In this document: piece by piece, positions 34,033 through 43,188 of the stretch
Position numbering within the stretch: position 1 is the first letter of the stretch
How the letters are laid out: every line of letters starts with the position of its first letter
DNA from: Gammaproteobacteria bacterium
GTDB taxonomy: Bacteria > Pseudomonadota > Gammaproteobacteria > Eutrophobiales > Eutrophobiaceae
Assembly: GCA_016193395.1 (NCBI GenBank)
Contig: JACPSH010000014.1
Coordinates: 1 to 64,000, forward strand
DNA: 64,000 nt
Direction: 5' to 3'
Position numbers and translations under genes: made by a program
The notes under the pieces: generated by a model
Databases searched by the model: none
The model's input: the letters and a program-made list of their open reading frames with translations, nothing else
Told to the model about the DNA's origin: nothing

Positions 34033-34740
34033 TTATCCGGAGGCTGCGACTAGATACACACCGGGCTCGGCTGATAGTCCCTTCTTGACTTGGCGGGTCG
34101 TCTCGTCGGCCAGTACTTCCTCTTTGCCCGCTTCGAGTGCTTTGAGGACCTGGCGCACGACGTCCAGGGGATTCGACTTTTCACCGGGAATGTCCCGGGC
34201 CATGTCCGTATCCATCAACCCGACGTGCAGGGCAACGACTTGTGTTCCCTGGGCGCGGAGTTCCAGGCGCAGGCCGTTGGTCAGGGACCAGGCTGCGGAT
34301 TTCGATGCGCAATAGGTCCCGCCGCCCGGCAAACTGATCCAGCTCAGCACCGACAGCACGTTGATGATCGCGCCCCCGCCGTTGGCGGCCAGCACCGGCG
34401 CGAATGCACGGCTCATGGCGAGCGGGCCGAAGTAATTCGTCTCAATCTCGGCGCGTGCGTTCGCAATGCTCTTTTCGCCCAGAAAGCCTGAGCCCCGTGC
34501 AATGCCGGCGTTATTGACCAGCAGGGTCACGTCGCCACAGGCCTTTGCCGCGGCCGCCACCTCCTCGGGCTTGGTGATGTCCAGCTTGATCTCTGCAACG
34601 CCCGCAATCGTAATTGCGGAAGGATTGCGCGCCGCGGCGTAGACCTTTTTTGCGCCGCCTGCGAGCAGCTTCTCGGCGAAGGCCTTTCCCAAACCCCGAT
34701 TGGCGCCGGTGACCAGTGCGACTGCGTTCTTGATTTTCAT
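34033..34740 (-). CDS. Short-chain dehydrogenase/reductase
   Basis: 235 residues, classical SDR. The NAD(P)-binding motif TGANRGLG is at 11-18, NNAG at 76-79, the catalytic serine at about 130-133, and Y143-x-x-x-K147. Family length is normal. Substrate unknown. It is 40 nt upstream of the isochorismatase-like gene on the same strand, so they are likely co-transcribed. Confidence 0.92.
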   Translation of the reverse strand: MKIKNAVALVTGANRGLGKAFAEKLLAGGAKKVYAAARNPSAITIAGVAEIKLDITKPEEVAAAAKACGDVTLLVNNAGIARGSGFLGEKSIANARAEIETNYFGPLAMSRAFAPVLAANGGGAIINVLSVLSWISLPGGGTYCASKSAAWSLTNGLRLELRAQGTQVVALHVGLMDTDMARDIPGEKSNPLDVVRQVLKALEAGKEEVLADETTRQVKKGLSAEPGVYLVAASG

Positions 34741-35059
34741 GAGATGGGCCTCGCGTCCCGAGTGAGGGTGCCGGATAGATTGTTCGCGACCAACTGTACC
34801 TGATCAATGTCGAGCATGAAGATAACTATGGCTTGAGGGGCCGCACTTAATCGGTGCGTGGACGTACGATGCTGTCACACTCAACTGTCAAGGCACAAGG
34901 AATGAGGACATTTCCAGTGCAGGCGGGTAGTTGCAGACTGATCCAGCTATGATCAATGAGCCTGTCCGCCCGCATGTCAGGAATGAGTTCGGCGCGGGCG
35001 AGGCGGCTTGCTATGATTATGCGGTGCGCCCCAGGCGCCGGAACGGCAGAGGAGAATTT
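34741..35059. other. Intergenic region without recognised features
   Basis: About 320 bp between the divergent SDR and CxxCH-protein genes. I see no repeat, RNA gene or open frame of merit. It must hold both promoters; a GAGGAGAA ribosome-binding site ends it. Confidence 0.5.
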
Positions 35060-35680
35060 ATGCGCAAATTGAACCCTGGATTGCTTCTGGCTGGAGTGCT
35101 GTTGCTATTCGGTGTCGCCAGCCGGGCCGGCGCGGACGATGCCGCCGCCGGCAAGCAGCTTGCCGTGGGCGACGACACATTCGGCTGCATAAGCGACATG
35201 AAGAAGGTCAAGCACTTCTTCGTGGACAACCTGCTAGGCGATCTCGACGGCACCGTGGCGGTTGCCAACTCGGCGACCGGAGGCGTGTATCCTCCGGGGA
35301 CCGTGCTTCAACTGATTCCGACCGAAGTGATGATCAAGCAGAAACCGGGCTTCAGCCCCGCGACCAAAGACTGGGAGTTCTTCGAGCTGGAAGTCTCCCC
35401 CGAAGGATCGAAGATTCGCACGCGCGGATTCGCTCAGGTGAACAACCGCTTCGGCGGCAACTGCTTCGGCTGCCACGTCAAGGCGCGCCCGGAGTTCGAC
35501 TTCGTCTGCGAGCTGGACCACGGCTGCGATCCCATCCCCGTCACGCGCCCGATGATCGCAGCGCTGCAACATACCGATCCGCGTTGCAAGAGCGCGGGGC
35601 CGGTCAGTCCCGAGGATGCGGAAGCCTTGCGACAACTGGGCGAAATTTCCAAGCCCCCTGCACAGCCGGGCGCGAAGTAG
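35060..35680 (+). CDS. Exported CxxCH-motif (probable c-type heme) protein
   Basis: 206 residues. A signal peptide (about 1-25, ending AGA-DD) leads into a periplasmic protein with a single heme-attachment motif C135-F-G-C138-H139. A second cysteine pair follows (FVCELDHGC). The region WEFFELEVSPEGSKIRTRGF and the lone CxxCH recall cytochrome P460-like folds, but I am not sure of this. It probably carries one covalent heme in the periplasm. ATG 35060 follows a good GGAGA site. It is alone between repeats, with no redox partner nearby. Confidence 0.7.
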   Translation: MRKLNPGLLLAGVLLLFGVASRAGADDAAAGKQLAVGDDTFGCISDMKKVKHFFVDNLLGDLDGTVAVANSATGGVYPPGTVLQLIPTEVMIKQKPGFSPATKDWEFFELEVSPEGSKIRTRGFAQVNNRFGGNCFGCHVKARPEFDFVCELDHGCDPIPVTRPMIAALQHTDPRCKSAGPVSPEDAEALRQLGEISKPPAQPGAK

Positions 35681-35824
35681 CCGCACGACGTTTGGAAAGT
35701 TGACACGGCACGCATTGCACGTCTCAGATCAGCGTTGCCTGATCTGATTTGGCATGCTGTTTCTACAGATTTCCCAAGCAGATCGGTCCGGGTATCAAGC
35801 CCGCGTCAACGCCGATCATGGCGT

Positions 35825-35872
35825 GCCAGGGCTGGATTCCGGACAACGCCTGCGGCGTTTCCGGAATGACGG
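35825..35872. repeat. ATTCCGG hairpin repeat (single unit)
   Basis: GCTGGATTCCGGA and TTCCGGAATGACG frame an inner AACGCC-TGC-GGCGTT stem. Opposite orientation to the unit at 30079. It lies 20 bp before the MFS gene start. Confidence 0.75.
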
Positions 35873-35890
35873 CAATGCGAAAATCCAGCC

Positions 35891-37111
35891 GTGACGGAAA
35901 AGACTGAACAAATCCTGCCTGATCGCGGCGCGGTGCGCGCGCTGCCGGCCGGCGTCTGGGCGCTGGGCTTCGCCTCGCTGTTCATGGACATGTCCTCGGA
36001 GCTCATCCACAGCCTGCTGCCGGTATTCCTGACTACCGTGCTGGGCGCGGGCATGGTCGCAGTCGGCATTATCGAGGGCGTCGCGGAGGCGACCGCTTCG
36101 ATCATCAAGGTTTTCTCCGGCGTGATCAGCGATCGGCTGGGCAGGCGCAAACCACTTCTCATCCTCGGCTATGGTCTGGCCGCGATCACGAAGCCCGTGT
36201 TTCCGCTGGCCGGGTCGGTGGCCTGGGTATTCGGTGCGCGCTTCGTGGACCGGATCGGCAAGGGGATCCGCGGCGCGCCGCGCGATGCGCTGATCGCGGA
36301 TATCACACCACCGGAACTGCGCGGTGCGGCGTACGGTTTGCGCCAGTCGCTGGATTCCGCCGGCGCGTTTTTCGGGCCGCTGCTCGCGGTCTCGCTGATG
36401 CTCCTGCTCGCGGACGACATCCGCGCTGTGTTCTGGGTCGCGACGGTGCCGGCGCTCATTTCCGTCAGCCTGATCGTTTTCGCGGTGCGTGAGCCGGAAC
36501 AGGCGCCGCACGCGGAGGGGCCGCGCAAGCCCCTGACCTTCTCCGGCGCGCGGCGACTCCCACCGACCTACTGGTTCGTCGTGCTGCTCGGGGCGGTGTT
36601 CACGCTCGCGCGCTTCAGCGAGGCCTTCCTCGTGCTGCGCGCGCAGGACGTGGGCATCGCGCTGGCCTGGGTGCCAGCCGTGATGATCGTGATGAATGTC
36701 GTCTACACGCTGGTGTCGTACCCGGCCGGCATGCTTGCCGATCGGATGAGTCACCGGGCGCTGTTGTTTGCCGGGCTGGCGCTGCTGGTGATTGCCGATC
36801 TGGTCTTGGCGGCCGCGACGACGCCCTACCCCGCGTTGATCGGGGCCGCGTTCTGGGGCGTGCACATGGGCCTCACGCAGGGACTGCTCGCCAAGCTCAT
36901 CGCGGATACGGCGCCGGCGGAGCTGCGCGGTACGGCCTTCGGGATCTTCAACCTGATCGGCGGCGGGGCGCTGCTGCTGGCGAGCGTCGTCGCGGGCGTG
37001 TTATGGACCGTGCTCGGCGCCGCGGCCACGTTCCTCGCCGGGGCCGTGTTTGCCGCGATCGCCGCGACCGGTCTGCTCGCGTACCGACCGAGGCCGGTCG
37101 CCCCGGCATGA
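35891..37111 (+). CDS. MFS transporter
   Basis: 406 residues with about 12 transmembrane segments. The loop between helices 2 and 3 is GVISDRLGRRKPLLILGYG, the MFS signature, and DRIGKGIRGAPRDALIAD follows. This second block is typical of a subgroup of uncharacterised MFS exporters. The GTG start (MTEKTEQIL) has no clear alternative. Substrate unknown. Confidence 0.9.
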   Translation: MTEKTEQILPDRGAVRALPAGVWALGFASLFMDMSSELIHSLLPVFLTTVLGAGMVAVGIIEGVAEATASIIKVFSGVISDRLGRRKPLLILGYGLAAITKPVFPLAGSVAWVFGARFVDRIGKGIRGAPRDALIADITPPELRGAAYGLRQSLDSAGAFFGPLLAVSLMLLLADDIRAVFWVATVPALISVSLIVFAVREPEQAPHAEGPRKPLTFSGARRLPPTYWFVVLLGAVFTLARFSEAFLVLRAQDVGIALAWVPAVMIVMNVVYTLVSYPAGMLADRMSHRALLFAGLALLVIADLVLAAATTPYPALIGAAFWGVHMGLTQGLLAKLIADTAPAELRGTAFGIFNLIGGGALLLASVVAGVLWTVLGAAATFLAGAVFAAIAATGLLAYRPRPVAPA

Positions 37112-37203
37112 TGCCGGGCGGCTCGTGTCCGGGCGGACGGAGAACCGTACGGACACGCGGACTATAATTGATGAAATCCGTTTCCAGCCTGGAGGGGCCG
37201 CGG

Positions 37204-37359
37204 ATGATCCGGAAACTCCCGTCGGGCGGATACCGTCTTTACTCCCGGTCGATCAACCCGAAGACCGGGAAGCGCCGCAACCTCGGCACTTTCAACACGC
37301 GCGCAGCGGCCGAGCAGCACGAGCGCGAAGTCCAGTTTTTCAAACGGCGCACAAGGTAG
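37204..37359 (+). CDS. Small conserved basic protein
   Basis: 51 residues. The sequence MIRKLPSGGYRLYSRSIN, then KTGKRRNLGTFNTRAAAEQHEREVQ shortened here, is strongly basic and resembles a short beta-sheet domain like the arm-binding domain of phage integrases; similar stand-alone small proteins occur in other Gammaproteobacteria. A GGAGG site 7 nt before ATG 37204 favours this start over 37171. Function unknown; nucleic-acid binding is a guess. Confidence 0.6.
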   Translation: MIRKLPSGGYRLYSRSINPKTGKRRNLGTFNTRAAAEQHEREVQFFKRRTR

Positions 37360-37375
37360 ATGGGGTGAGCAAGTG

Positions 37376-37582
37376 ATGAATGTGAATACGCCTGTCATTG
37401 CGCTGCGGATCGCCGGGACAATATTCGGGGTGGTCAGTCTCGCGCACCTGCTGCGCCTCGTTGTTCATGCCGACATTGTGATCGCGGGCTACGCGGTACC
37501 CGGATGGATGAGCGCGGCGGCATTCGTGGTGGCGGGCGCACTCAGCCTGTGGATGTGGAGGCTGTCGGCGCCCAGGGAATGA
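37376..37582 (+). CDS. Small membrane protein
   Basis: 68 residues with two hydrophobic helices (about 8-26 and 40-62) and short charged ends. Not recognised. The frame is kept by its good membrane-protein pattern and its position 16 nt after the preceding small gene, suggesting co-transcription. It could be assigned to a general small-membrane-protein class only. Confidence 0.5.
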   Translation: MNVNTPVIALRIAGTIFGVVSLAHLLRLVVHADIVIAGYAVPGWMSAAAFVVAGALSLWMWRLSAPRE

Positions 37583-37622
37583 CGACAATGCGACGCAGGA
37601 TGAAGGGGCGTCATTTCGAGCC

Positions 37623-37967
37623 ATGAAGGCATCGGCGAAAGAACTGCTGGCGAAATTGCCCGGCCCGACTACGAAGGAATGGCCGCAAGGCGAACGTTTT
37701 GCCCAGGCGTTCGCCCATGGCTCCATGTCCGTGGAATTCTACGCGCCGCGGGGCAAGGATCCGCAGACGCCGCACGAGCAGGATGAGATCTACATCATCC
37801 ATTCCGGCAGCGGTGAATTCGTGGAGCGCGAACGACGCACGCGGTGCAAGGCGGGGGATGCGCTGTTCGTCGCGGCCGGCGTGCCGCACCGCTTTGAAAA
37901 CTTCACGGCGAACTTCTCGACCTGGGTCGTGTTCTGGGGCCCGAAGGGTGGGGAATCGTCCCACTGA
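37623..37967 (+). CDS. Single-domain cupin protein
   Basis: 114 residues. The two cupin motifs are visible: PHEQDEIYIIHSGSGEF (motif 1 with H and E metal ligands) and GDALFVAAGVPHRFENF (motif 2 with H). It probably binds a metal and may be an isomerase, dioxygenase or sensor; nothing more can be said. It ends just before a paired ATTCCGG repeat. Confidence 0.85.
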   Translation: MKASAKELLAKLPGPTTKEWPQGERFAQAFAHGSMSVEFYAPRGKDPQTPHEQDEIYIIHSGSGEFVERERRTRCKAGDALFVAAGVPHRFENFTANFSTWVVFWGPKGGESSH

Positions 37968-37969
37968 CC

Positions 37970-38096
37970 CGTCATTCCGGATCGGCCGCAGGCCGCATCC
38001 GGAATCCAGCCCTGATACGCGTTCAACTCCAAGAGGGCCGGCCTTGCGCGTCGTGCCTGGATTCCGGACGTTTGCTGCGCGGTCCGGAATGACGAC
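37970..38096. repeat. Paired ATTCCGG (BIME-like) element
   Basis: Two opposed units: CGTCATTCCGGATCGGCCGC...GCATCCGGAATCCAG and CTGGATTCCGGAC...GTCCGGAATGACG. It has the same paired layout as at 31832 and 54208. Confidence 0.8.
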
Positions 38097-38188
38097 TTCA
38101 TCGCATACCCATTACAATGAACGCCCTTTAGCCACAGGGGTCGGAGCGCGCGCGCCGGCCGCTTCTCCTGATCGGCAACGGAATTGAA

Positions 38189-39430
38189 ATGAAAAAGCAG
38201 AAATACAAAAAGGTGGTGCTCGCCTACTCCGGCGGACTGGATACCTCGGTCATCCTGAAATGGCTGGTAGAGAACTACGGCTGCGAGGTCGTGACCTTTA
38301 CCGCCGATATCGGCCAGGGCGAGGAGCTGGAGCCCGCGCGCGCCAAGGCCAGGAAGCTCGGCGTGAGGGAGATCCATATAGAGGACCTGGTCGAGGAATT
38401 CGTCAGCGACTTCGTCTTCCCCATGTTCCGGGCCAACACGCTCTATGAAGGCGAGTACCTGCTCGGGACGTCCATCGCCCGCCCGTTGATCGCCAAGCAC
38501 CTGGTGGAGATTGCGCGCAGAACTGGGGCGGATGCCGTGGCGCACGGCGCGACCGGCAAGGGCAACGACCAGGTACGCTTCGAACTCGGCGCCTACGCGC
38601 TGAACCCGGAGATCAAGGTCATCGCGCCGTGGCGCGAGTGGGACCTGAGCTCGCGCGCAGCGCTGCTGGCCTACGCCCGCAAACACGGGATCCCCATCGA
38701 GCAGAAACGCGGCCGCCAGGCCCCGTATTCGATGGACGCCAACCTGCTGCACATCTCCTATGAGGGCGGGATCCTGGAAGATCCCTGGTACGCGCCCGAG
38801 GAGTCGATGTGGCGACGCACGGTGTCGCCCGAGAAGGCGCCGAACCGCCCCGAGATCATCGAGATCGGCTTTGCGCGCGGCGACGCCGTGACGTTGAACG
38901 GCAGGACTCTCACGCCAGGCGGGATGCTGAAAGCCCTGAACGTGCTCGGCGGTAAACACGGCATCGGCCGCACCGACATCGTGGAGAACCGTTACGTCGG
39001 CATGAAATCGCGCGGCTGTTACGAAACGCCGGGCGGCACGATCCTGCTGAAGGCGCACCGCGCCATGGAATCCATCACGCTGGACCGCGAAGTCGCCCAT
39101 CTCAAGGACGACCTGATGCCGCGGTACGCCAGTCTGATCTACAACGGCTACTGGTGGAGCCCGGAACGGCAGGCCCTGCAGACGCTGATCGACGCGACGC
39201 AGAAGCGGGTGAACGGCGTCGTGCGGCTGAAACTCTTCAAGGGCAACGCGCTGGTCACGGGCCGCAAGTCGCCGACCGACAGCCTGTTCGACGCGAGCAT
39301 CGTCACTTTCGAGGATGATGCCGGCGCCTACAACCAGAAGGACGCGGAGGGCTTCATCCGGCTGAACGCGCTCAGGCTGAAGATCCTCGGCAGGAAGAAA
39401 ATGGTGAAGCGAAAAAGGGAACAGACTTAA
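38189..39430 (+). CDS. argG: Argininosuccinate synthase
   Basis: 413 residues. Joins citrulline and aspartate with ATP in arginine synthesis. The ATP-pyrophosphatase P-loop AYSGGLDTS is near residue 12, and [15 protein letters not shown] and [13 protein letters not shown] are family blocks. It stands alone; argH is not in the window. Confidence 0.97.
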   Translation: MKKQKYKKVVLAYSGGLDTSVILKWLVENYGCEVVTFTADIGQGEELEPARAKARKLGVREIHIEDLVEEFVSDFVFPMFRANTLYEGEYLLGTSIARPLIAKHLVEIARRTGADAVAHGATGKGNDQVRFELGAYALNPEIKVIAPWREWDLSSRAALLAYARKHGIPIEQKRGRQAPYSMDANLLHISYEGGILEDPWYAPEESMWRRTVSPEKAPNRPEIIEIGFARGDAVTLNGRTLTPGGMLKALNVLGGKHGIGRTDIVENRYVGMKSRGCYETPGGTILLKAHRAMESITLDREVAHLKDDLMPRYASLIYNGYWWSPERQALQTLIDATQKRVNGVVRLKLFKGNALVTGRKSPTDSLFDASIVTFEDDAGAYNQKDAEGFIRLNALRLKILGRKKMVKRKREQT

Positions 39431-39464
39431 CCCGGATTATTCATGAACGGCAAGTCGACAAGCG

Positions 39465-39569
39465 GACGGGTGGCATCGGGTACCGACGTCCGCGCGCAGC
39501 GGAAGGGCCCCGCTGGGGGATGGGTGGAGCGAGCACGGACGGCAGTACCCGATGACAGGACCCGGCCAC
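39465..39569. ncRNA. Candidate structured element, copy 1 (downstream of argG)
   Basis: About 105 bp that match a second copy at 55256-55358. Outer stem CATCGGGTAC (39474-39483) pairs with GTACCCGATG (39545-39554). An inner GGTCC-type stem and a CCCC-GCT-GGGG hairpin follow. In the second copy the outer stem is CACCGGG/CCCGGTG, so a T-A pair became C-G and pairing was kept. GACAGGACCCGGCC ends both. It lies between the argG stop and the convergent antiporter. It may be a small RNA or a palindromic repeat. Confidence 0.5.
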
Positions 39570-39601
39570 CCCGTGTTTCAATCGTTCATAAGTAATCCGC
39601 G

Positions 39602-40846
39602 TTAAGTCTGTCCCTGGTTCGTTTTGTGCGTGAGTTTCAGCCGGCGCAGCAGCCAGGGCAGGCTGCTCGACTGCACGAACAAACCGAACAGCACCGTGCC
39701 GTAGACGATCGACTGGACCGTGTACCACGCCTCCAGCTCCACCGGCAGCGACAGGGCCAACGCCATGGCGAAGGTGCCGGGCGTGCCTGTCCAGGCAATG
39801 GCCGCCTGGTAGTTCAGCGGGACCCGCTGCGATTCGGTCATGCGTGCCAGCGGCCCCAGCAGGCCGAACACGATGAACGTCCGCGCAAGCAAGAGCGCCA
39901 CGATGCCGATGAGCATCGCCAGCCACTCATCGCGGAACATCGACAGCGTGATGGTGACGCCGGCGATGAGAAAGATCAGTCCGGAAGTGACGTGCGCGGC
40001 GAATTCCCACAGCGATTCCACGAAGTCGCCTGATAGCCCGCGCCGGCGGCGGAATTCCGCGAGCGCGAGGCCAGTCGCGAGGACCGCCATGACGCCGGAG
40101 AAATGAAACTGGAACTGGGCGACCAGGAATGCGCCGTATACGCAGGCCAGGGTGGCGACCGCGCCAATGTGGACGTGCCCGCTGTAACGGAGGACGAACA
40201 GCAGTATTCCGCCAAAGACAATCCCGACCGCGATACCGCCGGCGACAATCGTGAGGAAGGATACGGATGCCCCGACGAAGCCTTCGAAGGGCGCATCCGG
40301 CAGGGTCATCTGCAAAGCGACCATGAATATCACGACCGCGGTCGCATCATTGAACAGCGCTTCGCTTTCGAGCAGCACCTGCAGCCGTTCCGGCGCGCCG
40401 AGCCTGCGCAGCAGCCCGATCACGGCGCCCGGATCCGCGGCGCTCAGCATGGCCGCGGTCAACAGGGCGATGACGATGGGGAACCCCTCGGGATGACCCA
40501 CGCCCAGGTAGAGCAGGGCACCGATGATGAATACCGCGGCCAGCATCAGCGGCAGCGCCAGGAGGAAAATCGGGACGATGTCGTTCCAGATCCGGCGCGC
40601 GTCCAGGCGCAGCGCCGCGTGAAACGTCAGCGCCGGCAGAAAGATGTTGCTGATGAGGAAATTGAAGTTGTCCCACCGGATGCCGGTGTCGAGCATGAAT
40701 TCGCGGGTGACCAACTCGGAGGCTGCGAAGCCCAGCGTGACCAGCATGACCCCGCGCGGGACATGCAGCCGTTCGGCCGGCGGCTCCAGAACGTAGCCGG
40801 CGAGCAGCAGCAGGAGAAAGAAGAGGATGGCGCCGATGCTCAACAT
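39602..40846 (-). CDS. Cation:proton antiporter (CPA1/NhaP type)
   Basis: 414 residues with about 12 hydrophobic segments, CPA1 type. The paired-acid motif region SAADPGAVIGLLRRLG and NDATAVVIFMVALQ fits the Na+/H+ exchanger core. It exchanges Na+ or K+ for protons at the inner membrane. It starts 55 nt after the stop of the FMN glutamate-synthase-like gene and reads the same way, so it may be the last gene of the hvf operon. Confidence 0.88.
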   Translation of the reverse strand: MLSIGAILFFLLLLLAGYVLEPPAERLHVPRGVMLVTLGFAASELVTREFMLDTGIRWDNFNFLISNIFLPALTFHAALRLDARRIWNDIVPIFLLALPLMLAAVFIIGALLYLGVGHPEGFPIVIALLTAAMLSAADPGAVIGLLRRLGAPERLQVLLESEALFNDATAVVIFMVALQMTLPDAPFEGFVGASVSFLTIVAGGIAVGIVFGGILLFVLRYSGHVHIGAVATLACVYGAFLVAQFQFHFSGVMAVLATGLALAEFRRRRGLSGDFVESLWEFAAHVTSGLIFLIAGVTITLSMFRDEWLAMLIGIVALLLARTFIVFGLLGPLARMTESQRVPLNYQAAIAWTGTPGTFAMALALSLPVELEAWYTVQSIVYGTVLFGLFVQSSSLPWLLRRLKLTHKTNQGQT

Positions 40847-40901
40847 ATTTCAGTCACGGCGGATTTGTCCCACTCCCGCAACGGAAGAGGGGAATCGTTC
40901 C

Positions 40902-42410
40902 TCAGGCGGCGAATCGGGATGTGACTTCCGGGAACAGCTTGTCGAGCGGGATGGACAGCCCGTGATCCGCGACGATGCGCGCATGGTGGCGCCGCAACTG
41001 CCGCGGCTCCTGCACGCCGCAGGAGTGCGCGATGACGCCGACTTCCTTGGTCATGTTCTTCTGGTAGTGCATTACGCGCACCGCCTTTTCCTGCGGCACC
41101 AGGCCGCGCTGCAGGTGCGGATTGTGCGTGGTGACGCCCGTGGGGCAGGTATTCTTGTTGCACTGGAGCGCCTGGATGCAGCCCAGCGCGAACATGAAAC
41201 CGCGCGCCGAGTTGACGAAGTCGGCGCCGACGCACAATGCCCAGGCGACGTCGGTCGGCGTCACGAGTTTGCCGGAGGCAACGACCTTGATCCGGTCACG
41301 CAGTCCGTATTCAACCAGCTTGTCCACGATCAGCGGCAGGCTCTCGCGGAGCGGCAGTCCGACGCCGTCGATCAGAGGCATCGGCGCGGCTCCGCTGCCG
41401 CCTTCGGCGCTGTCCACGGTCATGAAATCCGGCGCGCACTGGACGCCGCGGACGCGGATCTCGGCGAACAATTCGTCCAGCCACTGGTGGGCGCCGATGC
41501 AGGCCTTGAGGCCGGTCGGCTTGCCCGAGATTCCGCGGACGCGTTCGATCATGTCGAGCAGCTCGGCATTCGATTTCACTTCCAGGTGCCGGTTCGGACT
41601 GATGGAGTCCTCTCCCGCCTGGATGCCGCGGATCTTCGCAATCTCCTCCGTCACTTTTGCGGCCGGGAGGATGCCGCCCTTGCCCGGCTTTGCGCCCTGG
41701 CTGAGCTTGATTTCGATCATCCTGACCTGCTCGTGGCTTGACAATTCCAGCAGCTTCTCTTCGCTCAGGTTGCCGTCGAGATCGCGCACGCCGTACTTGG
41801 CCGTTCCCATCTGGAACACGATGTCCGCCCCGCCCTCGAGGTGATAGGGGGACAGACCGCCTTCGCCCGTGTTCATCCAGCAGCCGGCCATGCGCGCGCC
41901 GTTTGACAGCGCCAGCACCGCGGGCCTCGAAATCGCGCCGAAGCTCATGCCGGAAATATTGAAGAAGGAGGGGGTCGTGTACGGCTTCCTGCAACGGGGC
42001 CCGATGGTGACGGGCATCGGGTCCACCGCGTCCTCGGAGAGCGTCGGAAACGGCGTGTTGACAAACATGATCGTGCCGGACCGGCGCAGATCGCGCGTGG
42101 AACCGAAGGCCACGGTGTTGTCCAGGTTCTTGGCGGCGCGGTAACACCAGGATCGCTGCGCGCGATTGAACGGCAGTTCCTCGCGATCCATCGCGAAGAA
42201 GTACTGGCGGAAGAATTCTCCCAGGTGTTCGAACAGGTACCGGAAGCGCCCGATGACGGGATAGTTGCGGCGCACCGCATGCTCGGTCTGCGTGATGTCG
42301 ACCACGTACATGACGACCACCGCGAGCGCCCCGACGCCGATGACGAACACGAACAGCGCCGCCATGAACTGCAGCGCATACGTCACAAACGTCTGCCATT
42401 GGTCCGGCAT
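40902..42410 (-). CDS. FMN-binding glutamate-synthase-family protein, membrane-anchored
   Basis: 502 residues. An N-terminal helix (about 8-35) anchors a large domain homologous to the FMN and Fe-S domain of glutamate synthase (SFGAISRPAVLALSNGARMA, GEGGLSPYHLEGGADIVFQ-type blocks, TVDSAEGGSGAAP). The cysteine cluster CIQALQCNKNTCPTG near the C terminus matches the 3Fe-4S ligands of GltB. It lacks the glutaminase domain, so it does not make glutamate by itself; its natural reaction is unknown. It begins 18 nt after hvfC, so it is probably co-transcribed with hvfABC. Confidence 0.88.
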   Translation of the reverse strand: MPDQWQTFVTYALQFMAALFVFVIGVGALAVVVMYVVDITQTEHAVRRNYPVIGRFRYLFEHLGEFFRQYFFAMDREELPFNRAQRSWCYRAAKNLDNTVAFGSTRDLRRSGTIMFVNTPFPTLSEDAVDPMPVTIGPRCRKPYTTPSFFNISGMSFGAISRPAVLALSNGARMAGCWMNTGEGGLSPYHLEGGADIVFQMGTAKYGVRDLDGNLSEEKLLELSSHEQVRMIEIKLSQGAKPGKGGILPAAKVTEEIAKIRGIQAGEDSISPNRHLEVKSNAELLDMIERVRGISGKPTGLKACIGAHQWLDELFAEIRVRGVQCAPDFMTVDSAEGGSGAAPMPLIDGVGLPLRESLPLIVDKLVEYGLRDRIKVVASGKLVTPTDVAWALCVGADFVNSARGFMFALGCIQALQCNKNTCPTGVTTHNPHLQRGLVPQEKAVRVMHYQKNMTKEVGVIAHSCGVQEPRQLRRHHARIVADHGLSIPLDKLFPEVTSRFAA

Positions 42411-42428
42411 GGCTCGATTTCCCGTCGA

Positions 42429-43187
42429 TCAGCGGGCGCGCACGCCGGGAACGACGTTCTTTCCGCGCAACGCCTCGAGGATTTCGAGCCCGCCCTGGAT
42501 CACGACCGCGGGGTCGGGATGCTGAAGCTCCACGACAATCTGCTGCATGAGTTCCCGTCCCGTGCGGCCGCTCTCCTGCTGCATCAGCTCGACCAGCCGC
42601 GCGGAGACCGGATTCAATTCCAGGAAGCCGATCTGATCCTCGAGGTCGCGGTAGATGACCAGATAGGTAGGCTGGTCCGGCGCTGTCTCCGGCAGGAAGT
42701 CCGGTTTGATCCTGTGCACCGGGAAGCGGTAGGCGAACGGCCAGGCCAGCGGGCTCAACACCGGGATGCCGCCCAGCAGGTCGCCGTCCGCGTCGATGCC
42801 CGTGAGATCGATTTCGCGCGGGTCGATGGAGAGCGCGAGTTCCACCCATTCGTAATGGGCGAGTTCCAGCAGGAACGGAAAGTCGCCGGGCTGGATCCCG
42901 CGTTCGTGCTCCAGGTAGTGCAGGAATTCCTGCGGCATTTTCGGAAACAGCGGCGTGTGCGCGCGGTGATTCCGGAAATAATCGCGGACCAGCGAGTGCC
43001 AGCGCTCGTCGGAGCAGATCCTGCGCAGCACCGGGAAACAGCCGGCGAGGAAACTTTGCACGTTCTTGTACAGGAGATCGCGGTAGATCTCCATGCGCCG
43101 GTCTTCGATGTCCCGCGGCGCCGGCGCGCCATCCGGATCGCGGATGTTGCCGGTGAATTCGAATTGCCGCTTCTGGAAGGGCTTCAA
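42429..43187 (-). CDS. hvfC: HvfC/DUF2063-family RiPP maturation protein
   Basis: 252 residues. The N-terminal segment (about 25-110) with YKNVQSFLAGCFPVLRRI and WHSLVRDYFRNHRAHTPLF is the DUF2063 domain. The rest is the less conserved HvfC C-terminal domain. It is thought to present the precursor peptide to the MNIO enzyme (HvfB). It begins 1 nt after the hvfB stop, so the two are translationally coupled. DUF2063 proteins were once called putative DNA-binding proteins; that old label is unlikely here. Confidence 0.9.
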   Translation of the reverse strand: MKPFQKRQFEFTGNIRDPDGAPAPRDIEDRRMEIYRDLLYKNVQSFLAGCFPVLRRICSDERWHSLVRDYFRNHRAHTPLFPKMPQEFLHYLEHERGIQPGDFPFLLELAHYEWVELALSIDPREIDLTGIDADGDLLGGIPVLSPLAWPFAYRFPVHRIKPDFLPETAPDQPTYLVIYRDLEDQIGFLELNPVSARLVELMQQESGRTGRELMQQIVVELQHPDPAVVIQGGLEILEALRGKNVVPGVRAR

Positions 43188-43188
43188 G

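Noticed and set aside
39441-39926. Reverse open frame reaching into the structured repeat after argG
   Set aside because: Its end is a translation of the two-copy repeat and the rest is a shadow of the antiporter gene.
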